Shown: piece after piece, positions 1-9,132 of the stretch
Numbering within the stretch: position 1 is the stretch's first letter
Layout of the letters: each line of letters starts with the position of its first letter
Source: JANWKA01 sp035533815
Lineage (GTDB): Bacteria > Bacteroidota > Bacteroidia > Chitinophagales > Chitinophagaceae
Assembly: GCA_035533815.1 (NCBI GenBank)
Contig: DATLTB010000123.1
Coordinates: 1 to 22,371, forward strand
Reading direction: 5' to 3'
Length of the DNA: 22,371 bases
The notes under the pieces: generated by a model
What the model was told of the DNA's origin: nothing
Database searches by the model: none
The model's input: only the letters and a program-made list of their open reading frames with translations
Position numbers and translations under genes: made by a program

Positions 1-27
1 AAAATAAACTGTTTATATTAACCTGCA

Positions 28-834
28 TCAGGTAAAAGGAATATTTTTATCCCAGTATGATCGAAGGTCCTGAATATATTGGATGGCATGAAGTAAATGG
101 CTGCCGTACCAGGAGAACATTTCACCGTCAACCAACACAATTTCCGCGTCTGTCAATACTCGCCTGACCTCGTTGATATGTTTTTCCCTGAAAGGATATG
201 GTTCGGAAGAAAGTAATATTAACCTGGGTTTTTTTTCCTTCAAAGCTTCCAAGGTGATTTGTGGATACCTGATCTGGTCATCCATTATATTTTGAAGCCC
301 GAAGAGGCTCATCATATTATGTATAAATGTATCTCTTCCGGCTGCCATCCAGGGCTTTCGCCAGATTAAGTATGCTGAAGGGATATTCGTCAGTTTTTCA
401 GGCACACTGCTGACTGAAGCCCTGATCCGGGAAGTCATTTTAGCCGCTTCGACAAACTTTCCGGTGATCAAGCCTACCTTTTCAATCATCTGACTAGCCT
501 CTTCCACTGTGCGGACATCACTGATCCAAACCGGACTGAATTTCATCAGCATTTCTACCTGGATTCGGTCATTTTCCTCCTTATTACCTATAACCAGCTC
601 GGGGTTAAGTGCCCTGATCTTTTCAAGGTTCAATTTTCTGGTGCCCCCAATGATCGATTTGGTCTCTTGCCAATGAATGGGATGTATGCAAAACCGGGTG
701 ATTCCCAATACTTCTTCCTCCAGACCAAGATCATGCAAAAGCTCGGTCTGGGAAGGAACCAGGGAAATAATTCTGCAAGGCGGGAACTTGAATTCCACCG
801 GACGGTTCAGCTGATCATACACTATCCTTCCCAT
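28..834 (-). CDS. BtuF-like helical-backbone metal receptor (ABC substrate-binding fold), no signal peptide
   Basis: 268 aa. The N-terminal part carries the periplasmic-binding-protein opening IISLVPSQTELLHDLG (residues 22-37), and the middle carries WRKPWMAAGRDTFI (158-171), which matches the VWRDPLMTVGGDTFI-type block of cobalamin/siderophore-binding proteins (BtuF/FhuD/TroA-like helical backbone). Known members bind corrinoids or metal chelates for an ABC importer. There is no signal peptide or lipobox: the protein begins MGRIVYDQLNRPVEF and goes straight into the fold, so either it acts in the cytoplasm or the true start lies elsewhere. No permease or ATPase gene is adjacent. The next gene upstream on this strand ends 24 bp before the start codon, so the two may be co-transcribed. 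The fold is secure; the ligand is unknown. Confidence 0.8.
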   Translation of the reverse strand: MGRIVYDQLNRPVEFKFPPCRIISLVPSQTELLHDLGLEEEVLGITRFCIHPIHWQETKSIIGGTRKLNLEKIRALNPELVIGNKEENDRIQVEMLMKFSPVWISDVRTVEEASQMIEKVGLITGKFVEAAKMTSRIRASVSSVPEKLTNIPSAYLIWRKPWMAAGRDTFIHNMMSLFGLQNIMDDQIRYPQITLEALKEKKPRLILLSSEPYPFREKHINEVRRVLTDAEIVLVDGEMFSWYGSHLLHAIQYIQDLRSYWDKNIPFT

Positions 835-858
835 TTATAGCTTATCATTGAGTTCATA

Positions 859-2001
859 TCAGCTGCCTGGTTTCATCAGGGTAAAATCCCTCTTGTAAGA
901 TATGTACACTGAATAGGAATATTCAGTGGTATGCAGGTCAAATGAGTGATAGGGTTCCATCCGCAGGTTTATCCAAAGATCCTTGTAAATCTGTCTCTGG
1001 TAAAAAAACCGCAGAAAGAGCAATTTACGTATTGGGGAAAGGAATTTGGGGTTAAAATCAGAAATGCTTTGATAAATATCTGTCCCCTCCGGAAAATAAT
1101 ATTTCTCTCCATACCAGTAACTGATCATGAAACTGAAATGAATGGGAGTTTTGAATAAAAGATTGAAATAATATCCCTTACCGCTTGGAAAATTTACATA
1201 ATTGCCACCGGTAAAAGTCCTGGTCCAGGTATAATAATCTTCGGTCCTGATTTCATCGATAGAAGAGCTATTGAACTTTTTATCGATAATTAATCCTGTG
1301 GCAGCACTATACATGCTGTTGAGCGGAAGGGTGTCTGCGCCGACTGAACTAATCTGTCCTCCCAGGTGATGCATGGAAAACTGAATGGGGATGGTCACAT
1401 AAAAGGAATCATTTGGGCTTTCAATAACCTTCATATAATTGGAAGAACCATTGGCTATTTCCTCCTTATAGGGGGAATTGTCATAGATCATATGCTCCCA
1501 GTTAATCCAGGTATCACTCCATAACCTGGAATGGTTTATTTTGAACTGTGCACCACTTTCCAGTGGCCGGGTAATGGTATAGTCAATATTGTACATGGGT
1601 TCAATAAGCCGGTGCTGCACACCGCCTTCCAGGTTACCAAAAATTCCAGATAGTCCGTTTGAAGAATATTTCAGGCTGTAAAAAGGAAGAACAAAAGTGA
1701 AATTATTATTGCCGAAATCTTTTCTGAATATTAACCCTCCCGTGATACGGAATTTCTTAGTAGGATAAAATACGAGGTTTGGATTCACTTCATAGCCAAA
1801 TAGGGTCTCACCCCTTTCTATCGGAGTAAAATATTCCGTATTACGCATGAAGTTCAGGTCATTAAAACTGAACATCAGCTTTCCGCTGTCCTTGGAATGC
1901 ACCGGCTGGTCAAATCCAAGAATCCTGTTATCCAGCTGGGCAACAGAAGTAAGTGAAAAAGTTAAGCAGATCAGGGTAAAAAGTACCGGTATCTTGAACA
2001 T
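859..2001 (-). CDS. Putative outer-membrane beta-barrel protein of unknown function
   Basis: About 380 aa from the ATG at 2001. That start is preferred over an in-frame ATG 16 codons upstream because it begins exactly at a good signal peptide (MFKIPVLFTLICLTFSLTSVAQ, cleavage likely after SVA or SVAQ). The mature part has many alternating aromatic/polar stretches (for example YYFNLLFKTPIHFSFMISYW and the C-terminal EYSYSVYISYKRDF), as in transmembrane beta-strands of porin-like proteins. No catalytic motif, TonB box or plug domain is seen. I do not recognise a specific family. It ends 24 bp before the metal-receptor-like gene on the same strand, so a shared transcript and perhaps a joint envelope or uptake role is possible but unproven. 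Confidence 0.6.
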   Translation of the reverse strand: MFKIPVLFTLICLTFSLTSVAQLDNRILGFDQPVHSKDSGKLMFSFNDLNFMRNTEYFTPIERGETLFGYEVNPNLVFYPTKKFRITGGLIFRKDFGNNNFTFVLPFYSLKYSSNGLSGIFGNLEGGVQHRLIEPMYNIDYTITRPLESGAQFKINHSRLWSDTWINWEHMIYDNSPYKEEIANGSSNYMKVIESPNDSFYVTIPIQFSMHHLGGQISSVGADTLPLNSMYSAATGLIIDKKFNSSSIDEIRTEDYYTWTRTFTGGNYVNFPSGKGYYFNLLFKTPIHFSFMISYWYGEKYYFPEGTDIYQSISDFNPKFLSPIRKLLFLRFFYQRQIYKDLWINLRMEPYHSFDLHTTEYSYSVYISYKRDFTLMKPGS

Positions 2002-2115
2002 TTTCGCATTAAAAAAATGGTATAAATATAAATAAAAAGATTGATGCAATTAATAAAAAAAATCTCATTAAATACTGATAATCAGATTATAAATGCCATA
2101 TACATGCCTGATTAT

Positions 2116-3468
2116 TCAGCTCAGCGATGAAATGAGGTCTGATTTGGTAATGATATGGTAATTACCTCCTTCGTCCCTGACAAGGACCGCCCCATTATCC
2201 TTATTGATAAAAGCAGGAAGACGTTCCATGGGAGTATCAAGGCTGACAGTGGGGAATGGCTTTTCCATGATTCTTTCCACTGGATCGTGTTTGATACCGG
2301 GGTTATCAATCAGTTGGGAAAAAATTCCACTTTCAGAAATCGCCCCAACGATATCAATATCCCGAATGACCGGCAGCTGACCGACGTCATTGTCACGCAT
2401 CAGATCAATGGCCTGCGAAATATGATCTGTAATCTTTACGGTAATCAATCTGCGGCTGCCGAGACCACTGATTAGGTCCCGGACAGTCCTGACATTCAGG
2501 AAACCGCGTTCCATCATCCATTGGTCATTATAAATCTTCCCGACATATCGGCTTCCATGGTCATGAAAAATGACCACTACGAGGTCACTGGCTTTCAGTC
2601 TATCCTTCAGTTGAATGAGCCCGGAAAGGGCAGACCCGGCAGAATATCCCACAAAAATCCCTTCTTCCCGGGTAATGCGCCTGGCCATTAATGCACCATC
2701 CCTGTCAGACACCTTTTCAAAATGATCAATTACCTCCATATCATAGTTAGCCGGTACGAAATCTTCTCCGATTCCTTCCGTGATATATGGGTATACTTCC
2801 TGTTGATCAAGTTCTCCCGTATCATGAAATTTTTTGAGCAAGGATCCGTAACTGTCAATGGCCCAGACCTGGATATCCGGGTTTTTTTCTTTCAGGAACT
2901 TTCCGATGCCACTAATGGTTCCTCCAGTACCGGTAGCTACAACCAGATGGGTGATTTTCCCTGCTGTCTGTTCCCATATCTCCGGGGCAGTTTGCTCATA
3001 ATGAGCCAACCGATTGGACAGATTATCATACTGGTTGGCATAAAAGGCATTGGGTATTTCTGCTGCAAGCCTTCTGGCCACAGAATAGTAAGACCTCGGA
3101 TCCGCAGGTTCCACATTGGTCGGGCAAACAATCACTTCAGCTCCCAGGGCTTTGAGAATATCCACCTTTTCCCTGGATTGTTTGTCCGTAGTGGTGAATA
3201 TGCATTTATATCCTCTGATCACTGCTACCAGGGCAAGACCCATTCCAGTATTGCCAGATGTTCCCTCAATAATAGTTCCACCGGGAGAAAGCAATCCTTT
3301 TTTTTCGGCATCCTCTATAATCTTGACAGCCATGCGGTCCTTGATGGAGTTGCCGGGGTTGAAAGTTTCCACTTTAGCCAACACTTTGCAGGGAAGGTCT
3401 GCCGTGATCCTGTTGAGCCTGATCAAAGGCGTATGACCAATTGTCTGCAATATATTCTCCAAATACAT
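2116..3468 (-). CDS. Cystathionine beta-synthase (PLP fold type II) with C-terminal CBS-domain pair
   Basis: 450 aa. Residues 1-320 form the PLP-dependent beta-family domain: the PLP lysine is K43 in NPGNSIKDRM, the substrate loop is EGTSGNTG (68-75), and the phosphate-binding loop is GTGGTISG (180-187). EGIGEDFVP (231-239) and the block DQWMMERGF (315-323) resemble eukaryotic cystathionine beta-synthase more than plain CysK/CysM. Residues about 335-450 hold two CBS motifs (DNDVGQLPVI; NGAVLVRD), a possible nucleotide or S-adenosylmethionine sensor. The heme-binding N-terminus of the human enzyme is absent. The expected reaction is serine plus homocysteine to cystathionine; cysteine synthase activity is the alternative. 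The gene stands alone, divergent from bioD, with a consensus promoter at 3601-3631 and a leader of about 127 nt. Confidence 0.88.
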   Translation of the reverse strand: MYLENILQTIGHTPLIRLNRITADLPCKVLAKVETFNPGNSIKDRMAVKIIEDAEKKGLLSPGGTIIEGTSGNTGMGLALVAVIRGYKCIFTTTDKQSREKVDILKALGAEVIVCPTNVEPADPRSYYSVARRLAAEIPNAFYANQYDNLSNRLAHYEQTAPEIWEQTAGKITHLVVATGTGGTISGIGKFLKEKNPDIQVWAIDSYGSLLKKFHDTGELDQQEVYPYITEGIGEDFVPANYDMEVIDHFEKVSDRDGALMARRITREEGIFVGYSAGSALSGLIQLKDRLKASDLVVVIFHDHGSRYVGKIYNDQWMMERGFLNVRTVRDLISGLGSRRLITVKITDHISQAIDLMRDNDVGQLPVIRDIDIVGAISESGIFSQLIDNPGIKHDPVERIMEKPFPTVSLDTPMERLPAFINKDNGAVLVRDEGGNYHIITKSDLISSLS

Positions 3469-3600
3469 GGGTTTCGACTTAAGGGTTGAATTTTAACAGG
3501 AAGTACCTAACGGAATCATTCTATTTTACAAACCGGTCCAGGTCATTGCTTGTCATTCCAAAGGCCAGCTCACCAGACATTCAGGTGTATTCAGTTGTTG

Positions 3601-3631
3601 CAAACCTACTTATATTCCTACAAAACACAAA
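3601..3631 (-). promoter_or_regulatory. Bacteroidota-type promoter for the cystathionine beta-synthase gene
   Basis: Read on the minus strand, TTTG (3631-3628) is followed after 19 bp by TAGGTTTG (3608-3601), an exact match to the Bacteroidota -33 TTTG / -7 TAnnTTTG pattern. The predicted transcript starts near 3595 and has a leader of about 127 nt before the ATG at 3468. The assignment rests on pattern match and position only. Confidence 0.55.
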
Positions 3632-3652
3632 AGAATCCGCTAATTTTAACCC

Positions 3653-4318
3653 ATGATTTTCATCCGCGATCATCCCGTGATTTTTGTCACCGGCATAGGA
3701 ACCGGGGTTGGTAAGACCCTGGTTGCTGCAATCCTGACTGAAGCTTTAGGAGCAGATTACTGGAAGCCTGTGCAGTCAGGAATGGAAACTTTTTCCGATA
3801 CCGCAATCGTCCGGTCACTGGTCAGTAATTCCCGATCGCATTTCCTGGAGGAAACCTACCGACTCAAGACCCCGGTTTCCCCACATACCTCAGCTCGGAT
3901 TGATGGTGTGGATATAGTTCCGGAAAAAATCCTGGCTGATTTTAAAAAACATACGGCAATTGGAAGGCCCTTGGTGATAGAAGGTGCAGGAGGTTTGATG
4001 GTCCCCCTTAATGACCATTACTTATACTGTGATCTGATCCAATCGCTTCAGATCCCGGTAATTGTGGTTTCCATGACTTATCTGGGAAGTATTAATCATT
4101 CCCTGCTAACTGCGATCACCCTGAAGTCTAAAGGAATTACTGCCCTGGGTTGGGTATTTAATCGGAGTAAAGGGATGAATGAAACCGATATTGTTCGCTG
4201 GTCTGGGATTCCCTGGCTGGCCAGTATCCCGGATTTTGCTGAACTTAACAGGAATGTGGTGATGTCATATGCCAGGGAGATCTCCAGAGAACTGCAACTA
4301 AACGAATCCCTAACTTGA
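3653..4318 (+). CDS. bioD: Dethiobiotin synthetase
   Basis: 221 aa, the usual BioD length. It converts 7,8-diaminopelargonate, CO2 and ATP to dethiobiotin in the cytoplasm, the penultimate step of biotin synthesis. Visible motifs are the P-loop GIGTGVGKT (14-22), KPVQSG (38-43) with the substrate-contacting lysine, the metal-binding aspartate in SDTAIV (48-53), and EGAGGLMVPL (110-119), equivalent to the EGAGG block of E. coli BioD. The ATG at 3653 places the P-loop at the usual distance from the N-terminus. No other bio gene is in the window. It is the first gene of the plus-strand run and ends 5 bp before ftcD, so it seems to share a transcript with functionally unrelated housekeeping genes. 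Confidence 0.93.
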   Translation: MIFIRDHPVIFVTGIGTGVGKTLVAAILTEALGADYWKPVQSGMETFSDTAIVRSLVSNSRSHFLEETYRLKTPVSPHTSARIDGVDIVPEKILADFKKHTAIGRPLVIEGAGGLMVPLNDHYLYCDLIQSLQIPVIVVSMTYLGSINHSLLTAITLKSKGITALGWVFNRSKGMNETDIVRWSGIPWLASIPDFAELNRNVVMSYAREISRELQLNESLT

Positions 4319-4323
4319 TCTTC

Positions 4324-6006
4324 ATGGATAATGCCATCATCGAATGTGTACCCAATTTCAGCGAGGGTAAAAATACCGGGATCATCAACCAGATAACGGC
4401 TGCTATTACAGCAGTTGATGGAGCAGCATTGCTCGATGTGGATCCCGGTAAAGCTACCAATCGTACTGTGGTTACCTTTGTCGGACATCCAGAAGCTGTG
4501 CTGGAAGCGGCTTTCCAATCGATTCGAAAAGCTGCCGAACTCATTGATATGCGTAAGCACACAGGCGAACATCCCCGGATGGGCGCAACGGATGTATGTC
4601 CGCTAATACCCATATCCGGAATCAGCATGGAAGAAACGATTGTTTTGGCCCGCAGGTTGGGGAAAAGAGTAGCTGATGAATTGAATATCCCGGTCTACCT
4701 GTATGAAAATGCAGCTATTCAGGTGGGCCGGAAGAACCTATCCGACATCCGGAGCGGGGAATATGAAGGGCTAGCTGCCAGGTTAGCAGATCCCCAATGG
4801 AAACCTGATTTCGGGAAAGCCCTATTTAATGAACGGTCAGGAGCCACAGTGATCGGAGCTCGTGACTTTCTGGTAGCCTACAACGTTAACCTCAATACCC
4901 GTTCGGTGAAAAAGGCGAATGCAGTTGCATTTGACTTACGTGAGAATGGTCGCCTGAAAAAAATCAAAGGCAAAACAGTGATCGGTCCGGATGGACTTCC
5001 TGTCCGTATACCAGGCAATCTTCGTTTTGTCCGGGCCATTGGTTGGTATATTGAAGAATATGGGACCGCTCAGGTCTCTATGAACCTGACCAATATTGGG
5101 GTTACTCCGCTTCATATCGCTTTCCAGGAAGCCAGTAAAAAGGCTGCAGAAAGGGGAATGCGGGTTACCGGTAGCGAATTGGTCGGCATGATCCCACTAA
5201 AATGCCTGACAGATGCCGGAAAATATTTCCTTCACGCACAACAACGCAGTGCAGGAGTCAGCGAAGCAGAGCTGGTAAGGACTGCCATCCGGTCGCTGGG
5301 CCTGGAGGATCTTACTGCTTTTGATCCCCAGAAAAAAGTGATTGAATATGTCCTGATGCAAAAAAACAATAAAACCCTGTGCCATCTCAGTCTTCAACAA
5401 TTTTCGGATGAACTGGCTTCAGAAAGTTATGCCCCGGGTGGCGGATCGGCATCCGCTTTCCTGGGGGCTCTTGGAGCTTCCCTGGCCACAATGGTAGCCA
5501 ATCTATCAGCCTCAAAGACCGGATGGGAAGATCGTTGGGTGGAATTTTCCGAATGGGCTGAAAAAGGGCAACTTCTGAAGGATGGATTGCTCAGGATGGT
5601 AGATGAGGATACCCAGGCTTTTGACAGTATAATCAAAGCCCGGGGTCTTCCCCGCGTTTCGGAAATGGACCAAACCGTCCGGGAAGAAGCTATCCAGGAG
5701 GCCCTAAAACTGGCCATTCTGGTGCCTTTATCTATTATGCGGAGATCCATTGAAATCTTTGATCTGATCCGGCAAATGGCTATAATTGGCAATCCGAATT
5801 CCGTTAGTGATGCCGGAGTAGCCGCTCTTTGTGCCCGAAGTGCCGTATACGGGGGATTTTTGAATGTACAGATCAATGTAAGGGGATTGAAGGAAAAGGA
5901 AAAAGTTGAAAGCTTCAAGCAGGAAGCCAAATCTTTGCTGGAAACAGCACTGGCCAATGAACAGGAAATACTTCGAATAGTCAATGAAAGTATCAGCAAA
6001 CCCTGA
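4324..6006 (+). CDS. ftcD: Bifunctional glutamate formimidoyltransferase / formimidoyltetrahydrofolate cyclodeaminase
   Basis: About 560 aa from the ATG at 4324; a TTG nine bases upstream overlaps the bioD stop codon and is less likely. The N-terminal transferase half begins IIECVPNFSEGKN (5-17) and includes KHTGEHPRMGATDVCP (78-93), whose first His aligns with the catalytic His of mammalian FTCD, and GSELVGMIPL (283-292). The C-terminal half (from about 357) is the helical cyclodeaminase domain with APGGGSASAFLGALGASLA (370-388). The enzyme moves the formimino group from formiminoglutamate, the end of histidine breakdown, to tetrahydrofolate and then releases ammonia to give 5,10-methenyl-THF. 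The fused two-domain order is the same as in animal FTCD. hutH, hutU and hutI are not in the window. The neighbours bioD and lpxK are 5 and 0 bp away, so it lies inside an operon. Confidence 0.94.
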   Translation: MDNAIIECVPNFSEGKNTGIINQITAAITAVDGAALLDVDPGKATNRTVVTFVGHPEAVLEAAFQSIRKAAELIDMRKHTGEHPRMGATDVCPLIPISGISMEETIVLARRLGKRVADELNIPVYLYENAAIQVGRKNLSDIRSGEYEGLAARLADPQWKPDFGKALFNERSGATVIGARDFLVAYNVNLNTRSVKKANAVAFDLRENGRLKKIKGKTVIGPDGLPVRIPGNLRFVRAIGWYIEEYGTAQVSMNLTNIGVTPLHIAFQEASKKAAERGMRVTGSELVGMIPLKCLTDAGKYFLHAQQRSAGVSEAELVRTAIRSLGLEDLTAFDPQKKVIEYVLMQKNNKTLCHLSLQQFSDELASESYAPGGGSASAFLGALGASLATMVANLSASKTGWEDRWVEFSEWAEKGQLLKDGLLRMVDEDTQAFDSIIKARGLPRVSEMDQTVREEAIQEALKLAILVPLSIMRRSIEIFDLIRQMAIIGNPNSVSDAGVAALCARSAVYGGFLNVQINVRGLKEKEKVESFKQEAKSLLETALANEQEILRIVNESISKP

Positions 6007-7131
6007 ATGACCTCTTCAAAACGTACAGCTCATTTTATCATACCGATGATCAGACCTGTTGGCTCATACCTGAAATACCTACTGTACCCTGTATCGCTGC
6101 TTTATGGACTGATCATTTGGATCAGGAATAAATGCTATGACTGGAAAATCCTGACGGCTGTCCGTTTTGACCTGCCAACAATAGCCGTTGGGAACCTGAC
6201 TGTGGGAGGTTCGGGGAAAACCCCCCATGTGGAATACCTGATCGGGATGTTGAAAGATCATTTTCACATTGCTACCCTTAGCCGAGGGTATTACCGTCGA
6301 ACCCGGGGATACCTGTTGGCAGATAAACAAAGTACCGTATATCAGATCGGGGATGAACCCATGCAATTTCATAACCGGTTTCCTGAAATTGTAGTGGCGG
6401 TAGGAGAGGACCGAATGCTTGCCTTACCACAAATACTGATGGATGCTCCTGAAACAGATTTGGTCTTATTGGATGATGCCTTCCAGCATCGCGCAGTGGA
6501 ACCTGGTCTCAATATCCTGGTTACCGAGTTTCATAGGCCATTTACCCGGGACCATATTGTGCCCCTGGGCAGGCTAAGGGAAAACCGCAGGGGATATGGG
6601 AGGGCAGATATTATCCTGGTCACCAAATGTCCCCCTGCCCTCACGCAGGAAGAAAAAATAAAGATGAGCAGGGAAATCGCACCATTACCTAACCAGGAAT
6701 TATTTTTCACTTGCCTGATATATGACAAACCTTACCATATTGACACTGGTAATTTATTGGAACTTTCCAAGCATCATCATGTGCTGCTCGTTACCGGAAT
6801 AGCCGATCCGAAACCCCTCAGGCAATACCTGGAACAGGTATGCGGTAGCGTGACAAGTATTGCCTTTCCTGATCATCATTATTACCGGAATGCCGATCTG
6901 GAATCCATGGAAGACTGCTTTAACCGGATAGAAGGAATGGAAAAACTCGTGATCACCACAGAAAAAGATGCTGTCCGACTGAAGATGATCCTTTCAGATT
7001 TACCATTTGATCAGCAGATATTCGTTCAGCCTATTCAGGCATTCTTCCTATTTGGCGCTGCTGGCAATTTCCAGCAGCGTATCTTTGACTTTCTAAAGCA
7101 GGAACAGACCGAATATGAACAAATACCATAA
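6007..7131 (+). CDS. lpxK: Tetraacyldisaccharide 4'-kinase (lipid A biosynthesis)
   Basis: 374 aa from the ATG that directly follows the ftcD stop. An internal ATG at 6046 (MIRPVGSYLKYLLYP) gives an N-terminus more typical of LpxK, so the first 13 residues are uncertain. A hydrophobic N-terminal helix (about 22-40) anchors the enzyme at the inner membrane. The Walker A motif is GNLTVGGSGKTP (62-73), followed by LSRGYYRRTRGY (91-102), GDEPMQF (115-121) and DDAFQHR (156-162), all hallmarks of LpxK. It phosphorylates the 4' position of the tetraacyl disaccharide to form lipid IVA, which shows the cell makes lipid A. The 3' end overlaps rnr by 17 bp, suggesting translational coupling. Confidence 0.94.
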   Translation: MTSSKRTAHFIIPMIRPVGSYLKYLLYPVSLLYGLIIWIRNKCYDWKILTAVRFDLPTIAVGNLTVGGSGKTPHVEYLIGMLKDHFHIATLSRGYYRRTRGYLLADKQSTVYQIGDEPMQFHNRFPEIVVAVGEDRMLALPQILMDAPETDLVLLDDAFQHRAVEPGLNILVTEFHRPFTRDHIVPLGRLRENRRGYGRADIILVTKCPPALTQEEKIKMSREIAPLPNQELFFTCLIYDKPYHIDTGNLLELSKHHHVLLVTGIADPKPLRQYLEQVCGSVTSIAFPDHHYYRNADLESMEDCFNRIEGMEKLVITTEKDAVRLKMILSDLPFDQQIFVQPIQAFFLFGAAGNFQQRIFDFLKQEQTEYEQIP

Positions 7132-9121
7132 GAATAACCCTGAGCGTGGGAAGAAAAAAACAACCACCTCCGGTGGTGGGGATAAAATAACCTACCGGGG
7201 AATTGTGGACATTACCCGTTCTGGCATGGCCTACATCGTAGTGGAAGGACTGATCACGGATATCCTGGTCAGAAAGGAAAATCTGAACACTGCCCTGGAC
7301 GGAGATGAAGTGGGGGTGCTGATTATCAAAGGAAATAAATCGGGAGGCAGGATGGAAGGATCAGTTAGGGAAATTTTTCGACGCAAACGGACTGAATTCA
7401 CCGGCAGGTTACAGAAAAGTGAAAATTTTGCATTCCTGATCCCGGACACTGAAGGCATCCCCAATATCTATATCCCCCTGAAATCTATCGGTGAGGCCGG
7501 AGATAACGATATGGTCCTTGTGGAGATTGTGGACTGGGGTGGGAAAAAACCGGTTGGTAAAGTATTGGAGGTCTTTGATGAAGGACAGACCAATGATATG
7601 GCCATGAAGAGTATCCTGGTGGAAAATGGCTTTCCCCTCGCATTCCCTGCTGAAGTACTGGATGATGCAGAAAGTCTCCAAGATACCATACATCCTGCAG
7701 AGCTAGAACATAGAAAAGATTTCCGGGAAGTGTTCACTATTACCATTGACCCCATTGATGCCAGGGATTTTGACGATGCCATTTCACTTCGTTACCTGAA
7801 AAACGGCAATCTGGAAATCGGGGTACATATTGCAGATGTCAGTCATTTTGTGCTCCCGGGATCTCCACTGGATAGGGAAGCTTACAAGCGGGCAACATCC
7901 GTCTACCTTACAGACCGGGTTTTACCAATGCTCCCTGAAAGAATATCCAATGAACTCTGTTCACTGCGGCCACATGAGGACAAATGCTGCTTTTCCATTG
8001 TCTTCCAAATCAGTTCATCGGCAGAAATCCTTCATTACTGGACCGGACGCACGCTGATCCATTCCAATCACCGGTTCACTTATGAAGATGTGCAGGAAAT
8101 CATTGACCAGAAACAAGGATTATTTTCCAAGGAAATAATCGCCTTGACTCATATTTCTCAGGAGCTCCGAAAGGAACGTTTCCGGAAAGGGGCGATTAAT
8201 TTTTCCAGCCAGGAAATCAGGTTCCTGTTGGACGAGAATGCAGTTCCCATCGGAATTACCATCAGGGAAAACAAGGAAGCCCACCAATTGATAGAAGAAC
8301 TCATGCTGCTGGCCAATAAAACTATAGCCGAACATGTAGCAAAGCTGAAACCCGGTAAACCGGTATTGCCCTTTCCCTACCGGATACATGACAGACCGGA
8401 CCGGGAGAAGTTGGGGAATTTTGCAGCCTTTGCCCAGAAAGCCGGATATAAAATAGACCTGAGCTCACCTGAAAGCATTGCCCACAGCTTTAATCAGATG
8501 TTGGAAAAGGTAACTGGCAAGCCGGAACAGAATCTGCTGGAAACTCTGGGGATCCGTACCATGGCCAAGGCAGTATACAGCACAGAAAATATTGGTCATT
8601 ATGGACTTGGATTCAGGGAATACTGTCACTTCACTTCCCCGATCAGGCGTTATCCGGACATCCTCGTACACCGTATCCTGGCAGGTAGCCTGAACGGGGA
8701 AGGCCTTCCGGATAAGGAATTGGAAAAAAAATGCAGGCATTGTTCTGAAATGGAACGCCAGGCTATGAATGCTGAACGGGCATCCAATAAATACAAGCAA
8801 GTGGAATTCATGCAGCAACATCTGGGTGAAGAATTTGAAGGTTTGATCAGCGGAGTGGCATTTTTTGGATTTTGGGTAGAAACACTTGAGACCAAATGCG
8901 AAGGCATGGTGAGCGTACATTCCCTGAATGAGGATTATGAATATGTGGAACGGGAATACGCCCTGGTCAGTCAATGGACTGGAAAAAAAATACGGATGGG
9001 AGACCAGATACGCATAAAGGTTGCGTCTGCCAATCTGGACAAACGGCAACTTGATTATATACTAGTGGGTGACGATAAGCCGAGGACCGGGCCGGAACGG
9101 AAACGGAAGAACAAAAATTAA
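7115..9121 (+). CDS. rnr: Ribonuclease R (RNase II/RNB family 3'-5' exoribonuclease)
   Basis: 668 aa, shorter than the E. coli enzyme (about 810 aa) because the N-terminal helix-turn-helix region is missing. A lysine-rich N-terminus (KKKTTT) leads into cold-shock-like OB folds (about 25-150). The RNB catalytic domain holds IDPIDARDFDDAIS (211-224), with metal-binding D212, D218, D220 and D221, and HFTSPIRRYPDILVHR (506-521), the hallmark of RNase R. A C-terminal S1 domain (about 573-650) is followed by a basic tail, ERKRKNKN. It degrades structured RNA from the 3' end in the cytoplasm. The start at 7115 lies inside the end of lpxK, and the next gene begins 11 bp after its stop. Confidence 0.95.
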   Translation: MNKYHKNNPERGKKKTTTSGGGDKITYRGIVDITRSGMAYIVVEGLITDILVRKENLNTALDGDEVGVLIIKGNKSGGRMEGSVREIFRRKRTEFTGRLQKSENFAFLIPDTEGIPNIYIPLKSIGEAGDNDMVLVEIVDWGGKKPVGKVLEVFDEGQTNDMAMKSILVENGFPLAFPAEVLDDAESLQDTIHPAELEHRKDFREVFTITIDPIDARDFDDAISLRYLKNGNLEIGVHIADVSHFVLPGSPLDREAYKRATSVYLTDRVLPMLPERISNELCSLRPHEDKCCFSIVFQISSSAEILHYWTGRTLIHSNHRFTYEDVQEIIDQKQGLFSKEIIALTHISQELRKERFRKGAINFSSQEIRFLLDENAVPIGITIRENKEAHQLIEELMLLANKTIAEHVAKLKPGKPVLPFPYRIHDRPDREKLGNFAAFAQKAGYKIDLSSPESIAHSFNQMLEKVTGKPEQNLLETLGIRTMAKAVYSTENIGHYGLGFREYCHFTSPIRRYPDILVHRILAGSLNGEGLPDKELEKKCRHCSEMERQAMNAERASNKYKQVEFMQQHLGEEFEGLISGVAFFGFWVETLETKCEGMVSVHSLNEDYEYVEREYALVSQWTGKKIRMGDQIRIKVASANLDKRQLDYILVGDDKPRTGPERKRKNKN

Positions 9122-9132
9122 TCCGAGAGCGG

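Noticed and set aside
2722..3489. 255-codon plus-strand frame opposite cystathionine beta-synthase
   Set aside because: The antisense strand carries an unmistakable PLP enzyme with all catalytic motifs; this frame has no recognisable content.
3469..3595. Leader of the cystathionine beta-synthase gene considered as a SAM or other riboswitch
   Set aside because: No conserved riboswitch core could be recognised by eye; only short phased repeats are present.
5427..5999. 190-codon minus-strand frame inside ftcD
   Set aside because: Ser/Ala/Arg-rich antisense shadow of the cyclodeaminase domain.
8465..9049. 194-codon minus-strand frame inside rnr
   Set aside because: Antisense shadow of the conserved RNB and S1 domains; no domain signature.
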